Below, in pieces: positions 24,530 through 33,243 of a DNA stretch of 37,509 nt (position 1 is its first letter; each line of letters opens with the position of its first letter). The DNA lies in the NCBI GenBank assembly GCA_036378495.1, contig DASUWI010000099.1:1-37509 (forward strand), written 5' to 3'. The position numbers were made by a program, and so were the translations under genes. The notes beneath the pieces are model-generated. The model saw only the letters and a program-made list of their open reading frames with translations, did not search any database and was not told where the DNA came from. This DNA comes from JAFALX01 sp036378495. Its GTDB lineage: Bacteria; Chloroflexota; Dormibacteria; Aeolococcales; Aeolococcaceae.

Positions 24530-24796
24530 TCGGTGCCCCAAGGCCGCCGTGGCTTGCTGCTCCATGGTCGCCTGGACCGAGGTGATGCCTGCCGAGCCCG
24601 GATCCTTGAGGCAGTTGATGAGGTCCTGCCACATCTGCTTCTCCCAACTCCCCGGTGACGAGAACCCGCCGAGCTTGGCCCATACAGCCGCGCCTTGCGG
24701 ACCGGCGAGGTACTTGATCCACGCCTGCGCCTGCGGCGTGCGGTCGTAAAGCGCGTATCGAGAATTGGCGTCGAGGCGCAATGTTGCTGCTGCCAT
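24530..24796 (-). pseudogene. Remnant of an ABC sugar-transporter solute-binding protein
   Basis: On the minus strand, the segment 'RTPQAQAWIKYLAGPQGAAVWAKLGGFSSP' matches the late region of carbohydrate ABC solute-binding proteins (residue run split here for description only). It continues directly into 'SWEKQMWQDLINCLKDPGSAG', which resembles the extreme C-terminus of the same family. About 50 residues that normally lie between these two parts are missing, and the whole N-terminal domain is absent. After 'MEQQATAALG' the frame becomes low-complexity arginine-rich sequence, suggesting a further frameshift. No permease or ATPase genes of such a transporter are nearby. This is therefore gene debris, not a functional gene. 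The rest of the 24451-24943 gap shows nothing else that I can support. Confidence 0.6.
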
Positions 24797-24943
24797 GTCT
24801 TGCTTCGACGCCCGCGGTCATGAACTAGTCATTGGCACGAGCCACTCAGACCGTCGAGACGCGGTGGTGCAGCTGCCGGATGGTGTCGCGGAGCGCGACT
24901 TCGGAGCGCACAAACCTGATCGGAGGCCGTACCCTCCTGACTC

Positions 24944-25666
24944 GTGAGCATCGCTGACCGTCCGAGCGAGGGCAACGATGGTGGCTTCAAGGCATCCGGC
25001 ATCAGCGTCGAGGAACTGGCGTGGGGCGTGCCCGCGCCGCCCCGCACGTACTGGCCGGCGCGTGCGGCGGTGCTCGTTGCGATGTCGCTGTACCTCGTGC
25101 TCCCGGATCTGCTCATTCCCTATCCGCGGTGGATCGTGCCGACGCTCGAGGGGATCGTGCTCGTCGTGCTCTCGATCGTCGTGCCCCACCGCACGACGGC
25201 CGATCATCCGGCACGTCGCATTCTCGCGATCGTGCTCATCGGCATCATCTCGGCGGCCAACACGCTGAGCCTCGGCTTGCTGATCCACGAACTCCTCAAC
25301 GGCCGCGCGCAGGAAGGCCGCGAGCTGATCTTCTCCTCGATCGCGATCTGGCTCACCAACGTGATCGTGTTCGCGCTCTGGTACTGGGAACTCGACCGCG
25401 GCGGTCCCTTCGAGCGCCACCAGGCAGCGCATCGTGAGCCGGACTTTCTCTTCCCGCAGATGGCGACACCCGGCTCCGGACGGCCCGGCTGGGCGCCGAG
25501 CTTCATGGACTACATGTACGTGAGCCTGACCAACGCGACAGCGTTCAGCCCTACGGACACGATGCCGCTCACACTGTGGGCGAAGAGCTTGATGGCGGCA
25601 CAGTCGATCGCATCGCTGATGACGGTCGCAATTGTGGCGGCACGGGCGGTCAACATCCTCAGTTGA
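24944..25666 (+). CDS. Polytopic membrane protein of unknown function (DUF1345-like layout)
   Basis: This is a 240-residue protein with five to six transmembrane helices (for example 'AAVLVAMSLYLVLPDLLI', 'GIVLVVLSIVV', 'ILAIVLIGIISAANTLSLGLLI', 'SSIAIWLTNVIVFALWYW'). A hydrophilic loop 'ELDRGGPFERHQ...PDFLFPQMATPG' precedes 'FMDYMYVSLTNATAFSPTDTMPLTLWAKSLMAAQSIASLMTVAIVAARAVNIL', where the T-D-T-M-P-L-T segment looks like a pore-loop or re-entrant region as in DUF1345-type and two-pore potassium channel-like proteins. The start is GTG at 24944, with no strong ribosome-binding site. The function is unknown. It stands alone between pseudogene debris and the ABC-F gene. Confidence 0.75.
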   Translation: MSIADRPSEGNDGGFKASGISVEELAWGVPAPPRTYWPARAAVLVAMSLYLVLPDLLIPYPRWIVPTLEGIVLVVLSIVVPHRTTADHPARRILAIVLIGIISAANTLSLGLLIHELLNGRAQEGRELIFSSIAIWLTNVIVFALWYWELDRGGPFERHQAAHREPDFLFPQMATPGSGRPGWAPSFMDYMYVSLTNATAFSPTDTMPLTLWAKSLMAAQSIASLMTVAIVAARAVNILS

Positions 25667-25982
25667 GATGCGCGGCTGAATTGGCGGCCAACCGTGCTCG
25701 ATGGTGACGCGCGTGTCCCTGCCCGCGCCCGGGTGGATTGCGATGTCGAGCGGTTGGTAACAGGAAGCGATGGCTCCGCTCGGTACACAATTGACCCTCG
25801 ACAATTCCATTCATTCGTGTGCTGTTCTGGATCTGCCATCGCCGCCGCGGATTCTTTCGCCATCACGCGCCTCCTCCCGCTGAGCTGTTGCGTCAGGGGG
25901 TGACGAGCTCGCCGAACTTCGAGAGTGCGCCGATGCCAACGTGACTCTTCCGGTATCGAAGGTACAGCGCAGCGGCGACGCC
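25667..25982 (-). other. Gap with possible remnants of two minus-strand genes
   Basis: No intact gene is visible in this ~320-base gap. On the minus strand, 25997 to 25893 encodes 'VAAALYLRYRKSHVGIGALS' and a few more residues before a stop. This looks like the end of a membrane protein but has no start and is preceded by a stop. Thirty bases further on, an ATG at 25863 sits seven bases after a perfect GGGAGGAGG ribosome-binding site; its frame (to 25510) has unusual codon use and runs antisense into the membrane-protein gene. Together these look like an operon junction truncated on both sides. Confidence 0.3.
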
Positions 25983-25994
25983 TAAAATGCGGTT
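25983..25994 (+). promoter_or_regulatory. -10 box of a probable leaderless transcript
   Basis: TAAAAT at 25983-25988 is followed by six bases and then the GTG start at 25995, with no Shine-Dalgarno sequence. A TANNNT box ending six to seven bases before the start codon is the hallmark of leaderless mRNAs in actinobacteria-like organisms. Confidence 0.55.
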
Positions 25995-27953
25995 GTGTCA
26001 CTCATTGTGTGCGAGGACTTGGGACTCGCGTTCGGAGCTGCGACGGTCTTCTCAGGCCTCAGCGTGCGCCTGGAAAAGCGCGACCGCCTAGCTCTCGTGG
26101 GCGCGAACGGATCCGGCAAGACGTCGCTGCTCAACTTGATCGCCGGCACGCTCACGCCGACCGCAGGTGACGTCGAGCGTGCTCGCGGACTGCGCATCGG
26201 ATACCTCCCGCAGGATGCGCCGGAACCGCAAGCGAGCTCAGTGCTCGACGAAGTGATGGCATCGCGCGGCGACCTCGCCGCGATGCACGCAGAGCTCACA
26301 CGCTTGGAGCGCGAGATGAGTGAGCACGCCCCCGACGTGGACGCGGTGATGGAACGCTACGGCACGCTCCAGCACGCTTATCAGGACGCCGGCGGCTACG
26401 AGCTGGAGACGCGCGCGCGGGAGGCCTTGGGCGGACTGGACCTCGGCGGGGTGTTGCAACGACACCCAGCTCAGCTCAGCGGCGGCCAGAAGCGGCGGGT
26501 GGAGCTGGCCAAACTGCTGGTGCAGGACGCCGACCTGCTCCTCATCGACGAGCCGACCAATCACCTCGACCTGGCGGCGATCGAGTGGTTGGAGGGCTTC
26601 ATGAACCAGGTGACGGCCGCGTTTGTGCTGGTCTCCCACGATCGTCGATTCCTCGACAACGTCTGCACGCGAGTGCTGGAGCTCGCCGGCGGCGTCGCAG
26701 AGGTGTACCCGGGCTCGTACACGCAGTACGTCCGCCTCCGGGCCGAACGGCGCGAGCGGCGGCGGCGGGAATACGAGGCGCAGCAGGGGCACATCGCGCA
26801 CCAGGAAGAATTCATCCGCCGCTATCGCGCGGGGCAGCGTGCGCGCGAGGCGCGGGGCCGGCAGACCCAACTGGATCGTCTCGAGCGCGTGGCGCCGCCG
26901 CCACCGGAGCGGCGGCCCCGGCTGCGCTTCGCGGTCGCGCCACCATCGAACGTCGTGCTCAAGGCGACCGAGCTCGTCGTCGGCCGTGACCGGCCGCTGC
27001 TGCAGCTGCCGCCGACGACCATTGTGCCGGGAGAGCGCATCGCCGTCGTCGGCGCCAACGGCAGCGGCAAGTCCACGTTGCTGCACACACTGGCGGGAGA
27101 CATCGCACCGCTGGCGGGGCGGCTCACGCTGGGCCCCCGAACCGTGCGACGCCTCTACCGCCAGGACCTGGGACTGAGCCCCGAGCACGGCGCCTCCGAC
27201 GTGGCCGCGAGCGAGGCGTCGCGCACCGTGCTGGAGGATCTGCTGGCGACGCACGCGGTCGGCGAGGAGCGCGGGCGCAACCTGCTGGGTGCGCTGCTCT
27301 TCAGCAGGGACGAGGCGCTGAAAAGCGTGGGCGACCTGAGCGGCGGGGAGCGCGCCCGTCTGATGATGGGCAAGCTCGCGCTCGACGAGACCAACCTGCT
27401 GCTCCTCGACGAGCCGACCAACCACCTGGATATCCCCGCGCAGGAGGTGCTCGAGGCGGCGCTCAAGCGTTACCCGGGAGGCGTGATCTTGGTGACGCAC
27501 GACCGCGCGCTGATCGATGCGGTGGCCACACGCACGTGGGCACTGGAACCTGCCGATGACGCCGGCCCAGCCACCCCCGCGCACACAGTGCGTGAGGTTC
27601 TCGGCGGCTACACCGACCTCCTCCGTGAGCGCGACCGCGACAAGCGGCGAGCCGAGAATGTTGCAAGCACTGCGCCCGCGCATTCTGCTCGGCGGCTTCC
27701 CGGCGACTCGCCTGCGTCGCAGAACTCGCTGCCGGCTCCCGACGCGCGACGAGGGCGAGCGTCGCTTCGGCAGCTCGAAGCGCAAATTGCCGAGCTCGAG
27801 CAGGAGCTGGCCTCGCTCCGCGCGCGGCTGTTGGACCCGGCGACCTTCGCCGACACCGAGCACGGTGCGGCGGTTGGGCGCGAGCACGACCGTACATCGG
27901 GGGCGCTGGCAGAGCTGTACGAGCGCTGGGCCGAGGCGGCCGCGGAAAACTGA
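25995..27953 (+). CDS. ABC-F family ATPase
   Basis: This is a 652-residue cytoplasmic protein with two ABC ATPase domains and no membrane segment. Domain 1 has Walker A 'GANGSGKTS', signature 'LSGGQKRRVELAKLL', Walker B 'LLLIDEPTNHLD' and H-loop 'LVSHDRRFLDN'. Domain 2 has 'GANGSGKST', 'LSGGERARLMMGKLAL', 'LLLLDEPTNHLD' and 'LVTHDRALID'. Between them is the ABC-F linker, an Arg/Glu-rich helical hairpin ('RLRAERRERRRREYEAQQ...RRYRAGQRAREARGRQTQLDRLERV'). The C-terminus adds a coiled coil ('LRQLEAQIAELEQELASLRARLL'). ABC-F proteins act on the ribosome: translation rescue or antibiotic resistance by target protection; which applies here is not readable. A helicase gene follows after 27 bases, and a decayed partial copy of this gene lies at 34758-35040. 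Confidence 0.93.
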   Translation: MSLIVCEDLGLAFGAATVFSGLSVRLEKRDRLALVGANGSGKTSLLNLIAGTLTPTAGDVERARGLRIGYLPQDAPEPQASSVLDEVMASRGDLAAMHAELTRLEREMSEHAPDVDAVMERYGTLQHAYQDAGGYELETRAREALGGLDLGGVLQRHPAQLSGGQKRRVELAKLLVQDADLLLIDEPTNHLDLAAIEWLEGFMNQVTAAFVLVSHDRRFLDNVCTRVLELAGGVAEVYPGSYTQYVRLRAERRERRRREYEAQQGHIAHQEEFIRRYRAGQRAREARGRQTQLDRLERVAPPPPERRPRLRFAVAPPSNVVLKATELVVGRDRPLLQLPPTTIVPGERIAVVGANGSGKSTLLHTLAGDIAPLAGRLTLGPRTVRRLYRQDLGLSPEHGASDVAASEASRTVLEDLLATHAVGEERGRNLLGALLFSRDEALKSVGDLSGGERARLMMGKLALDETNLLLLDEPTNHLDIPAQEVLEAALKRYPGGVILVTHDRALIDAVATRTWALEPADDAGPATPAHTVREVLGGYTDLLRERDRDKRRAENVASTAPAHSARRLPGDSPASQNSLPAPDARRGRASLRQLEAQIAELEQELASLRARLLDPATFADTEHGAAVGREHDRTSGALAELYERWAEAAAEN

Positions 27954-27980
27954 CCGCGGTCGCCGGTGCAAGGATGTTCG

Positions 27981-30900
27981 GTGCACATGGCCATCCCCTC
28001 CACGACCACGATCGCCGCGTGCCTGCTTCGCGCGCTCGACTGCGACCAGGTTCTCTCGCTCGACGATGTGCGCGGTCAGCTCGCTGACGACTTCGACCTC
28101 AGCACGGATGAGCGCACGGCACTGGTCAACCCGAACAGCAAAGAGACCAAGTTGGCCAATCGCGTCGGCCACGCCCGGACGTTGCTCGTCCGCCTCGGGC
28201 TTGCCGAGCAGCCGGCGCGGAGCGCGCTGCAGATTTCGGCCGAGGGCCGTGCCGTTCTCGCAGGCGACCGTGCGCCGCGCACCGGCATCAAGAACGCGAC
28301 ATCTGCCGGCCTCTTTCGAGCCCTGGATGCCAATACCGTTACCCACCCCGGTACGGTCCGAGCCGCGGCGCCCCTGCAAATCGCCGACGTCGCACCTGAG
28401 GGCGACGCGCGTGAGACCGATGACGGTGCCGGTGAGCTGGACGTCGAATCCGTTCGAGAACCGATTCCCGAGCTGGCGGCGCCGCTCGTTCCCGGACCGC
28501 GAGCGCTCGGTCGTTCAATTGTCCTGGGTCCCGAAGACCCCGTTCCCGCTTCGTGGGAAGGGTTGCCAGAGATCGCTGTTACTCCTGCCGATGTACTCGA
28601 GAGGACCGGTACCGTCGACCGCCTGCATCGCGCCTGGGCGCGCCGCCGGCCGCTGATCATCAGGTTGCACGTCGACGCGGCCGCGCTGCGCCGGCCGGCC
28701 ACGTGGACGAAGCCGTTGTGGCACCTGGCACCTCGCTTCGATCCATGGGCGGATCGCCTGCTGTTTCTGGTGTGGAACAACAGCTACGACGGCCGCGGCG
28801 GGCGGGCGCCCCGATGGCACTGGACCGCGCTCGCGGCGAGAGCCGGCGGCACGGCGACGCCGGACGGGCCCGCGGACGTGCGCCTCCCGAGCGGCGAGCC
28901 GGCGTGGGTCGACGGCGGTCCACGGCGGCCGTTTGCCCGGGGCACGTTCGGCGATCAACGGATCCTGCATCACCTCGACGTGGAAGCCGGGTCGCTGCTC
29001 CCAGCTGCACCGCTCACCGAACCTCGAGCAGGCCTCGCCGCCGAGCAGTTGCGTGCGGTCCGGCATTTGTCGGGCGGCGCTCGCGTGATCGCGCCGGCTG
29101 GATCGGGGAAAACACGCGTGCTCACCGAGCGGTTGCGACATCTCGTCGTCGACCGCCGCTACGGTCGCGAGCAGGTCGTCGCCGTGGCGTACAACAAGCG
29201 CGCGCAGGAGGAGATGGAGCGGCGCACGGCCGACTTCGCGCCGCGCGTGCAAACGCTCAACTCGCTCGGCTGGGCAATCCTTCGCGATGCGGTCCCGGGA
29301 GTCCAGCTGATCGACGCCTCACAACGCCGCAAGCTCATCGAGCAGCACTGTCCGATTCTCGACCGCCGCGCGAACACCGATCCAGTGGCACCGTATCTCG
29401 ATGCGCTCGAGAACACGCGGCAGGGCCTGCGTGATCCTGCCGAGGTCGAGGCGACCTTCAGCGACATCCCCGGCTTCGCCGCCGCTTTCCGCGGATACCG
29501 TGCCGAGCTGATCGAACGCAACCTCGCCGACTACGACGAGCAGCTGTACCGGACGTGCGAGCTGCTGCTCGGCAATGCAGAGTTGAGGCGCTCGTGGCAG
29601 CGCCGCTGCCGGCACCTTCTGGTCGACGAGTTTCAGGATCTGACGCCGCTGCATCTCCTGCTGATCCGCACGCTGGCCAGCCCTGCGCTCGATGTGTTCG
29701 GCACCGGTGACGACGACCAGGTCATCTACGGTTATGCGGGCGCGGATCCTCGTTTTCTAATCGACTTCGCGGACCTCTTCCCAGGCGCCGCAGCGCACGC
29801 ACTGGAGCTGAATTACCGGTGCCCGCCCGCGGTCGTCGCAGCTGCGTCGACGCTGTTGACGCACAACCGCGTCCGCGTACGAAAGAAGATTCGGGCGGCG
29901 CGCGTGCAGTCCTCGACGCCGGATTTCACCGTTCTGCAGCACAGCGCCGATGCAACGGCCGAGACCATCAGTGCGGTCGTGCGTGATTGGCTCGACGCCG
30001 GGAGCACTCCGCGCAGTATCGCCGTGCTGTGCCGGGTCAACGCATCACTGCTCACGCCGCAGGTGGCGCTGCACACCGATGGCGTCCCCGTGGTCAACGC
30101 AGTGTCGACCGAGATCCTGCAGCGGACCGGGGTGCGCTCGGCGCTGGCGTACCTCCGCCTCGCGCTGGCACCGACCGCGATGCAATCGAGCGACCTCGAC
30201 GAGGCGGCACGCCGTCCGTCACGCGCATTCACCAGGGAAGTGCTCGACGACATACGCGGCCGGCGGGTCTGGACGATGGCCGACTTGCGCGCGCCGGCGG
30301 GCAAGCGACCGGGGCGGTTCGTCGGCCGCGTGTATGACTTCATCGATGCGCTGCGCGACGTCCGCCGAGCGGTCTCGAGGGGCGACACGCGAGCCGTGCT
30401 GAACGCGATCCGGCAGGTGGGCCTCGAACAGGCGATGCAGAAGCTGGATGCGACGAGCCTCGCGGAGTCGCACATCGATGATCTCGACGCGCTCGTGAAT
30501 CTCGCCGGCCTGCACCCCGATGTCGTCACGTTTGAGAGCTGGCTGCGGGAGGTGCTCGCGCGACCGTCCGGTCGTGACGGTGTCACCCTCGCGACGGTGC
30601 ACAAGGTGAAGGGTGAGGAGTGGGACCGTGTTCTCGTCGCCGACGTGCGTGATGGGATTCTCCCGCACCGGCGTGCACCCGATGTCGAGGAAGAGCGTCG
30701 CATCCTGCACGTGGCGATCACGCGCGGCCGCGGGCAGGTGGTCGTCTTATCGGACAGAGCGCGGCCAAGCCCGTTCATTCAACAGCTCTCCGATCCGTGG
30801 GTGGAACCGCGACCCGCGCCTGCAGGCGCACGTGGCAGCGGCTCGACACAGAAACCACCAACAGAGAAGACCATCAGCGCTCGTGAAGGGATGACGCTTG

Positions 30901-31046
30901 AGGCAAATGGCGGTTATCGCGGCACGATCGTGAGCATCGACGGCGGCGGCGTGCACATCGCGACAGCAAGCGGCGGACGCCTGAAGATCCGCTACGGCGA
31001 GCGCGTCACGGTGAACGACGAGGTGCTCGTGCTCGCGGCGCCTTAG
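27981..31046 (+). CDS. UvrD/Rep-type SF1 helicase with N-terminal winged-helix-like domain
   Basis: This is a protein of about 1021 residues. Residues 1-90 ('TIAACLLRALDCDQVLSLDDVRGQL...LGLAEQPARSALQISAEGRAVL') resemble the winged-helix N-terminal domain of Mrr-type restriction enzymes. A second accessory domain (about 200-300) contains 'FDPWADRLLFLVWNNSYDGRGG'. The helicase core has Walker A 'APAGSGKT' (near 370-377), 'VDEFQDLTP' (near 549), 'GDDDQVIYGYAGADP', 'LNYRCPP', 'TVHKVKGEEWDRVLV' and 'RRILHVAITRGRG', the full set of UvrD/Rep motifs. The last 45 residues form a small beta-barrel ('GYRGTIVSIDGGGVHIATASG'). I chose GTG 27981 because AAGGA lies six bases upstream; ATG 27987 is also possible. 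It is probably co-transcribed with the ABC-F gene. A DNA-repair or defence role is plausible; no nuclease domain is present. Confidence 0.88.
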   Translation: MHMAIPSTTTIAACLLRALDCDQVLSLDDVRGQLADDFDLSTDERTALVNPNSKETKLANRVGHARTLLVRLGLAEQPARSALQISAEGRAVLAGDRAPRTGIKNATSAGLFRALDANTVTHPGTVRAAAPLQIADVAPEGDARETDDGAGELDVESVREPIPELAAPLVPGPRALGRSIVLGPEDPVPASWEGLPEIAVTPADVLERTGTVDRLHRAWARRRPLIIRLHVDAAALRRPATWTKPLWHLAPRFDPWADRLLFLVWNNSYDGRGGRAPRWHWTALAARAGGTATPDGPADVRLPSGEPAWVDGGPRRPFARGTFGDQRILHHLDVEAGSLLPAAPLTEPRAGLAAEQLRAVRHLSGGARVIAPAGSGKTRVLTERLRHLVVDRRYGREQVVAVAYNKRAQEEMERRTADFAPRVQTLNSLGWAILRDAVPGVQLIDASQRRKLIEQHCPILDRRANTDPVAPYLDALENTRQGLRDPAEVEATFSDIPGFAAAFRGYRAELIERNLADYDEQLYRTCELLLGNAELRRSWQRRCRHLLVDEFQDLTPLHLLLIRTLASPALDVFGTGDDDQVIYGYAGADPRFLIDFADLFPGAAAHALELNYRCPPAVVAAASTLLTHNRVRVRKKIRAARVQSSTPDFTVLQHSADATAETISAVVRDWLDAGSTPRSIAVLCRVNASLLTPQVALHTDGVPVVNAVSTEILQRTGVRSALAYLRLALAPTAMQSSDLDEAARRPSRAFTREVLDDIRGRRVWTMADLRAPAGKRPGRFVGRVYDFIDALRDVRRAVSRGDTRAVLNAIRQVGLEQAMQKLDATSLAESHIDDLDALVNLAGLHPDVVTFESWLREVLARPSGRDGVTLATVHKVKGEEWDRVLVADVRDGILPHRRAPDVEEERRILHVAITRGRGQVVVLSDRARPSPFIQQLSDPWVEPRPAPAGARGSGSTQKPPTEKTISAREGMTLEANGGYRGTIVSIDGGGVHIATASGGRLKIRYGERVTVNDEVLVLAAP

Positions 31047-31066
31047 TACGCATCCGACACGTCCCC

Positions 31067-31095
31067 TTGACTTCCGGAGTCACCACGAGTACCGT
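31067..31095 (+). promoter_or_regulatory. Sigma-70-type promoter upstream of the M64 peptidase gene
   Basis: TTGACT at 31067-31072 and TACCGT at 31090-31095 are separated by 17 bases, just after the helicase stop. A transcript from here would have a leader of about 100 bases ending in the Shine-Dalgarno GGGAGGT at 31184-31190. Confidence 0.4.
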
Positions 31096-31198
31096 TCGCG
31101 CCGCCGCTTCGAAGGAAGCGTGGACGAGGGCCTGACCGCACACACCGCAAGGGCGGCAATGTGACGCTTTAGATGCGCTTTGAGGGAGGTACTTGGCC

Positions 31199-33233
31199 GT
31201 GCCTGACAGCATGACGCAGGTCTTGAGCTCGGGTCCGCCCGGAACGAAGGTGAACATCGCCGTGCTCGGCGACGGGTTCACCGCGGCCGACCAGGCGACC
31301 TACGACGCGAAGGTGCAATCGCTACTCCTCGACGGAGTCTTTGGCAACGACTACTACTACGAGGACAAACAGGGCTTCAACATCTATCGCGTCAACCTCA
31401 TGTCAAACCACTCCGGCGTCAGCCAGCGGAAATACGACAACGGCACGCTGCTGAGCACGACGCTGTATGACACGGCGCTCGGCATCATCTTCAACGGCTC
31501 GTGGTCCCATTGCTGGCTCGAGTGGGGCGCCAACAGCTCGACGCTGATCAACAACGCGCTGAACACATGGGTGCCGGATCACCAAGCTGGTGCTGATCAT
31601 CCTCAACGACCCGAACTACGGCGGATGCGGCGGCGGCGGCTTCGCAACGGTACCGATGGGTGTGGGCTGGCAGGTGATCGCACACGAGTTCGGCCACGGA
31701 TACGGCGGTTTCGGTGACGAGTACTGCGGCAACGGAGCGTACTCGGGCGGCGAGCCCGGCGTGCCCAACGACACCATCAACACGAACCGCGCCACCCTCA
31801 AGTGGGGCCGGTTCGTCGCGCCAAGCACGCCAGTCCCAACCGGCACCGGGAGCTGCTCAGGCTATAACGTCGGCGCGAAGCCGGCGGGCTGGGACGACAA
31901 CCAGGACGTCGGTCTGTTCGAGGGCGGCGCCACCAAGGACACCGGCGTTTACCGGCCGGTCATCAACTGCCGGATGAACTCCAACACGCCGCCGTACTGC
32001 CCCGTGTGCTACACGGTCGTCAAGACCAAGACCGATCCCAAGGCGCAGCGGACGTTCCTAAGCGCGTACGCCGGCGACTTCAACGGCGACAAGAAGGACG
32101 ACCTGCTCGTTCACAACGGCAACGCGATCCAGATCTATCGCTCGAGCGGCAGCCAGCTCGACATCGTGTTCAGCATGGTTGAGACGATTCCCGGGTCGTG
32201 GCAGTTCCGGACGCAGGATCAGTTCTACATCGGCGATTTCAACGGGGACGGCAAGGACGAGGTGGCCGTGTTCAACGGCAACGACTGGTCCATTCCGTAC
32301 CTCGGTCTGCTCGCCGACGACGGCAACAACGGGTTGAAGCTCATCGCCCGCTACGACAACAGCATGCCCGGCTGGCAGTTCCGCCCCGGCGACCGCTTCT
32401 ACGTCGCCGACTTCGACGGCGACGGTCGCAAGGACCTGTTCGTGTTCAACGGGCACGACTGGTCAATCCCGTATGTCGGCATGCTGCACTCCACGGGAAC
32501 GTCGTTCAGCCTGGTGAAACGCTTCGACTCGGTGATGCCGGATTGGCAGATGAAGCCCGGCGACCAGCACTTCGTCGGTGATTTCAGCGGGGACAAGAAG
32601 GAGGACCTGTGGGTCTTCAACGGCTCCGATTGGTCGATCCCCTACCTCGGAATGCTCGCGTCGAGCGGTGCCGACCTGGCGATGTCGAAGCGCTACGACG
32701 CGCTGCTTCCCGACTGGCAGATGACGCCCGGCGACCAGTGCTTCGTCGGGGATTTCGACGGCGACGGACGCGCCGACCTCTACATCTTCAACGGCTCCAA
32801 CTGGTCGATCGCCTATCTCGGGATGCTGCGCTCCACCGGCAGCGAGCTGCAGATGGCACAGCGCTACGACGGCAACGTGCCAGGCTGGCAGATGCGCAAA
32901 AACGACAGTCACTGGACCTGCGACATCAACGGCGATGGCAAGACCGACCTGTTCGTCTACAACTGGCAGGACTGGTCCACCCAGTACCTCGGAACCATGA
33001 GGTCGTCCGGCGCCGCGTTGAACGCGCAGTGGACCGCCGACTGGGTGGGGGAATGGAACCTCGGCGCTGTCGACCAGTTCGCGCCCTGCAACTACGAGGG
33101 GGTCGCCGGCAAGCGCGATCTCTTCGTGCACAACACCGACTGGTTCGGGATGATCAGGGCGCTGCCTGGTCTGTCGTTGCAGAAGATCTACTACCGGTGG
33201 ATCCACAACTACCGCTACGGCCGCAACTGGTGA
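31199..33233 (+). CDS. M64-type metallopeptidase with FG-GAP-like repeats, interrupted by a frameshift
   Basis: Two overlapping frames together encode a protein of about 678 residues. The first (GTG 31199, GGGAGGT eight bases upstream) has 'KVNIAVLGDGFTAADQATYDAKV', 'FNIYRVNLMSNHSGVS' and 'LYDTALG', the N-terminal half of a Peptidase_M64 (IgA peptidase-like) domain. Near 31575-31585 homology jumps to the next frame, which continues 'KLVLIILNDPNYGGCGGGGFA' and the zincin motif HEFGHGYGGFGDEY (His codons at 31683 and 31695). One base gained or lost explains the break. Then come six calcium-binding-like repeats (DxDGDxxxDLxVFNG) and a seventh degenerate one. No signal peptide is present, which is odd for this extracellular family. 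The next gene starts ten bases after the stop and is probably co-expressed. Sequencing error or a true pseudogene are both possible. Confidence 0.85.
32076..33135 (+). repeat. Tandem FG-GAP/VCBS-like protein repeats within the M64 gene
   Basis: Repeat cores D-F-[ND]-G-D-[GK]-x-x-D-[LE] start at 32076, 32235, 32409, 32580, 32751 and 32922. The last three intervals are exactly 171 bases (57 residues) and the earlier ones 159, 174 and 171. Each repeat also carries 'DWSIPYLGML' and 'GWQMxPGDQ'-like segments; a seventh, degenerate unit lacks the calcium loop. The regular spacing suggests a beta-propeller or solenoid that binds calcium, as in integrin-like FG-GAP domains. Confidence 0.85.
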
Positions 33234-33243
33234 GGACGAAGTC

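Noticed and set aside
26238..28379. 713-codon open frame on the minus strand across the ABC-F and helicase genes
   Set aside because: It is antisense to two well-supported genes, has low-complexity Arg/His/Gln-rich composition and no motifs. Long antisense frames are expected in GC-rich coding DNA.
11891..31046. Gabija-like system (OLD/ATPase plus UvrD helicase)
   Set aside because: The ATPase lacks the TOPRIM domain of GajA, and the helicase is 13 kb away with many unrelated genes between.
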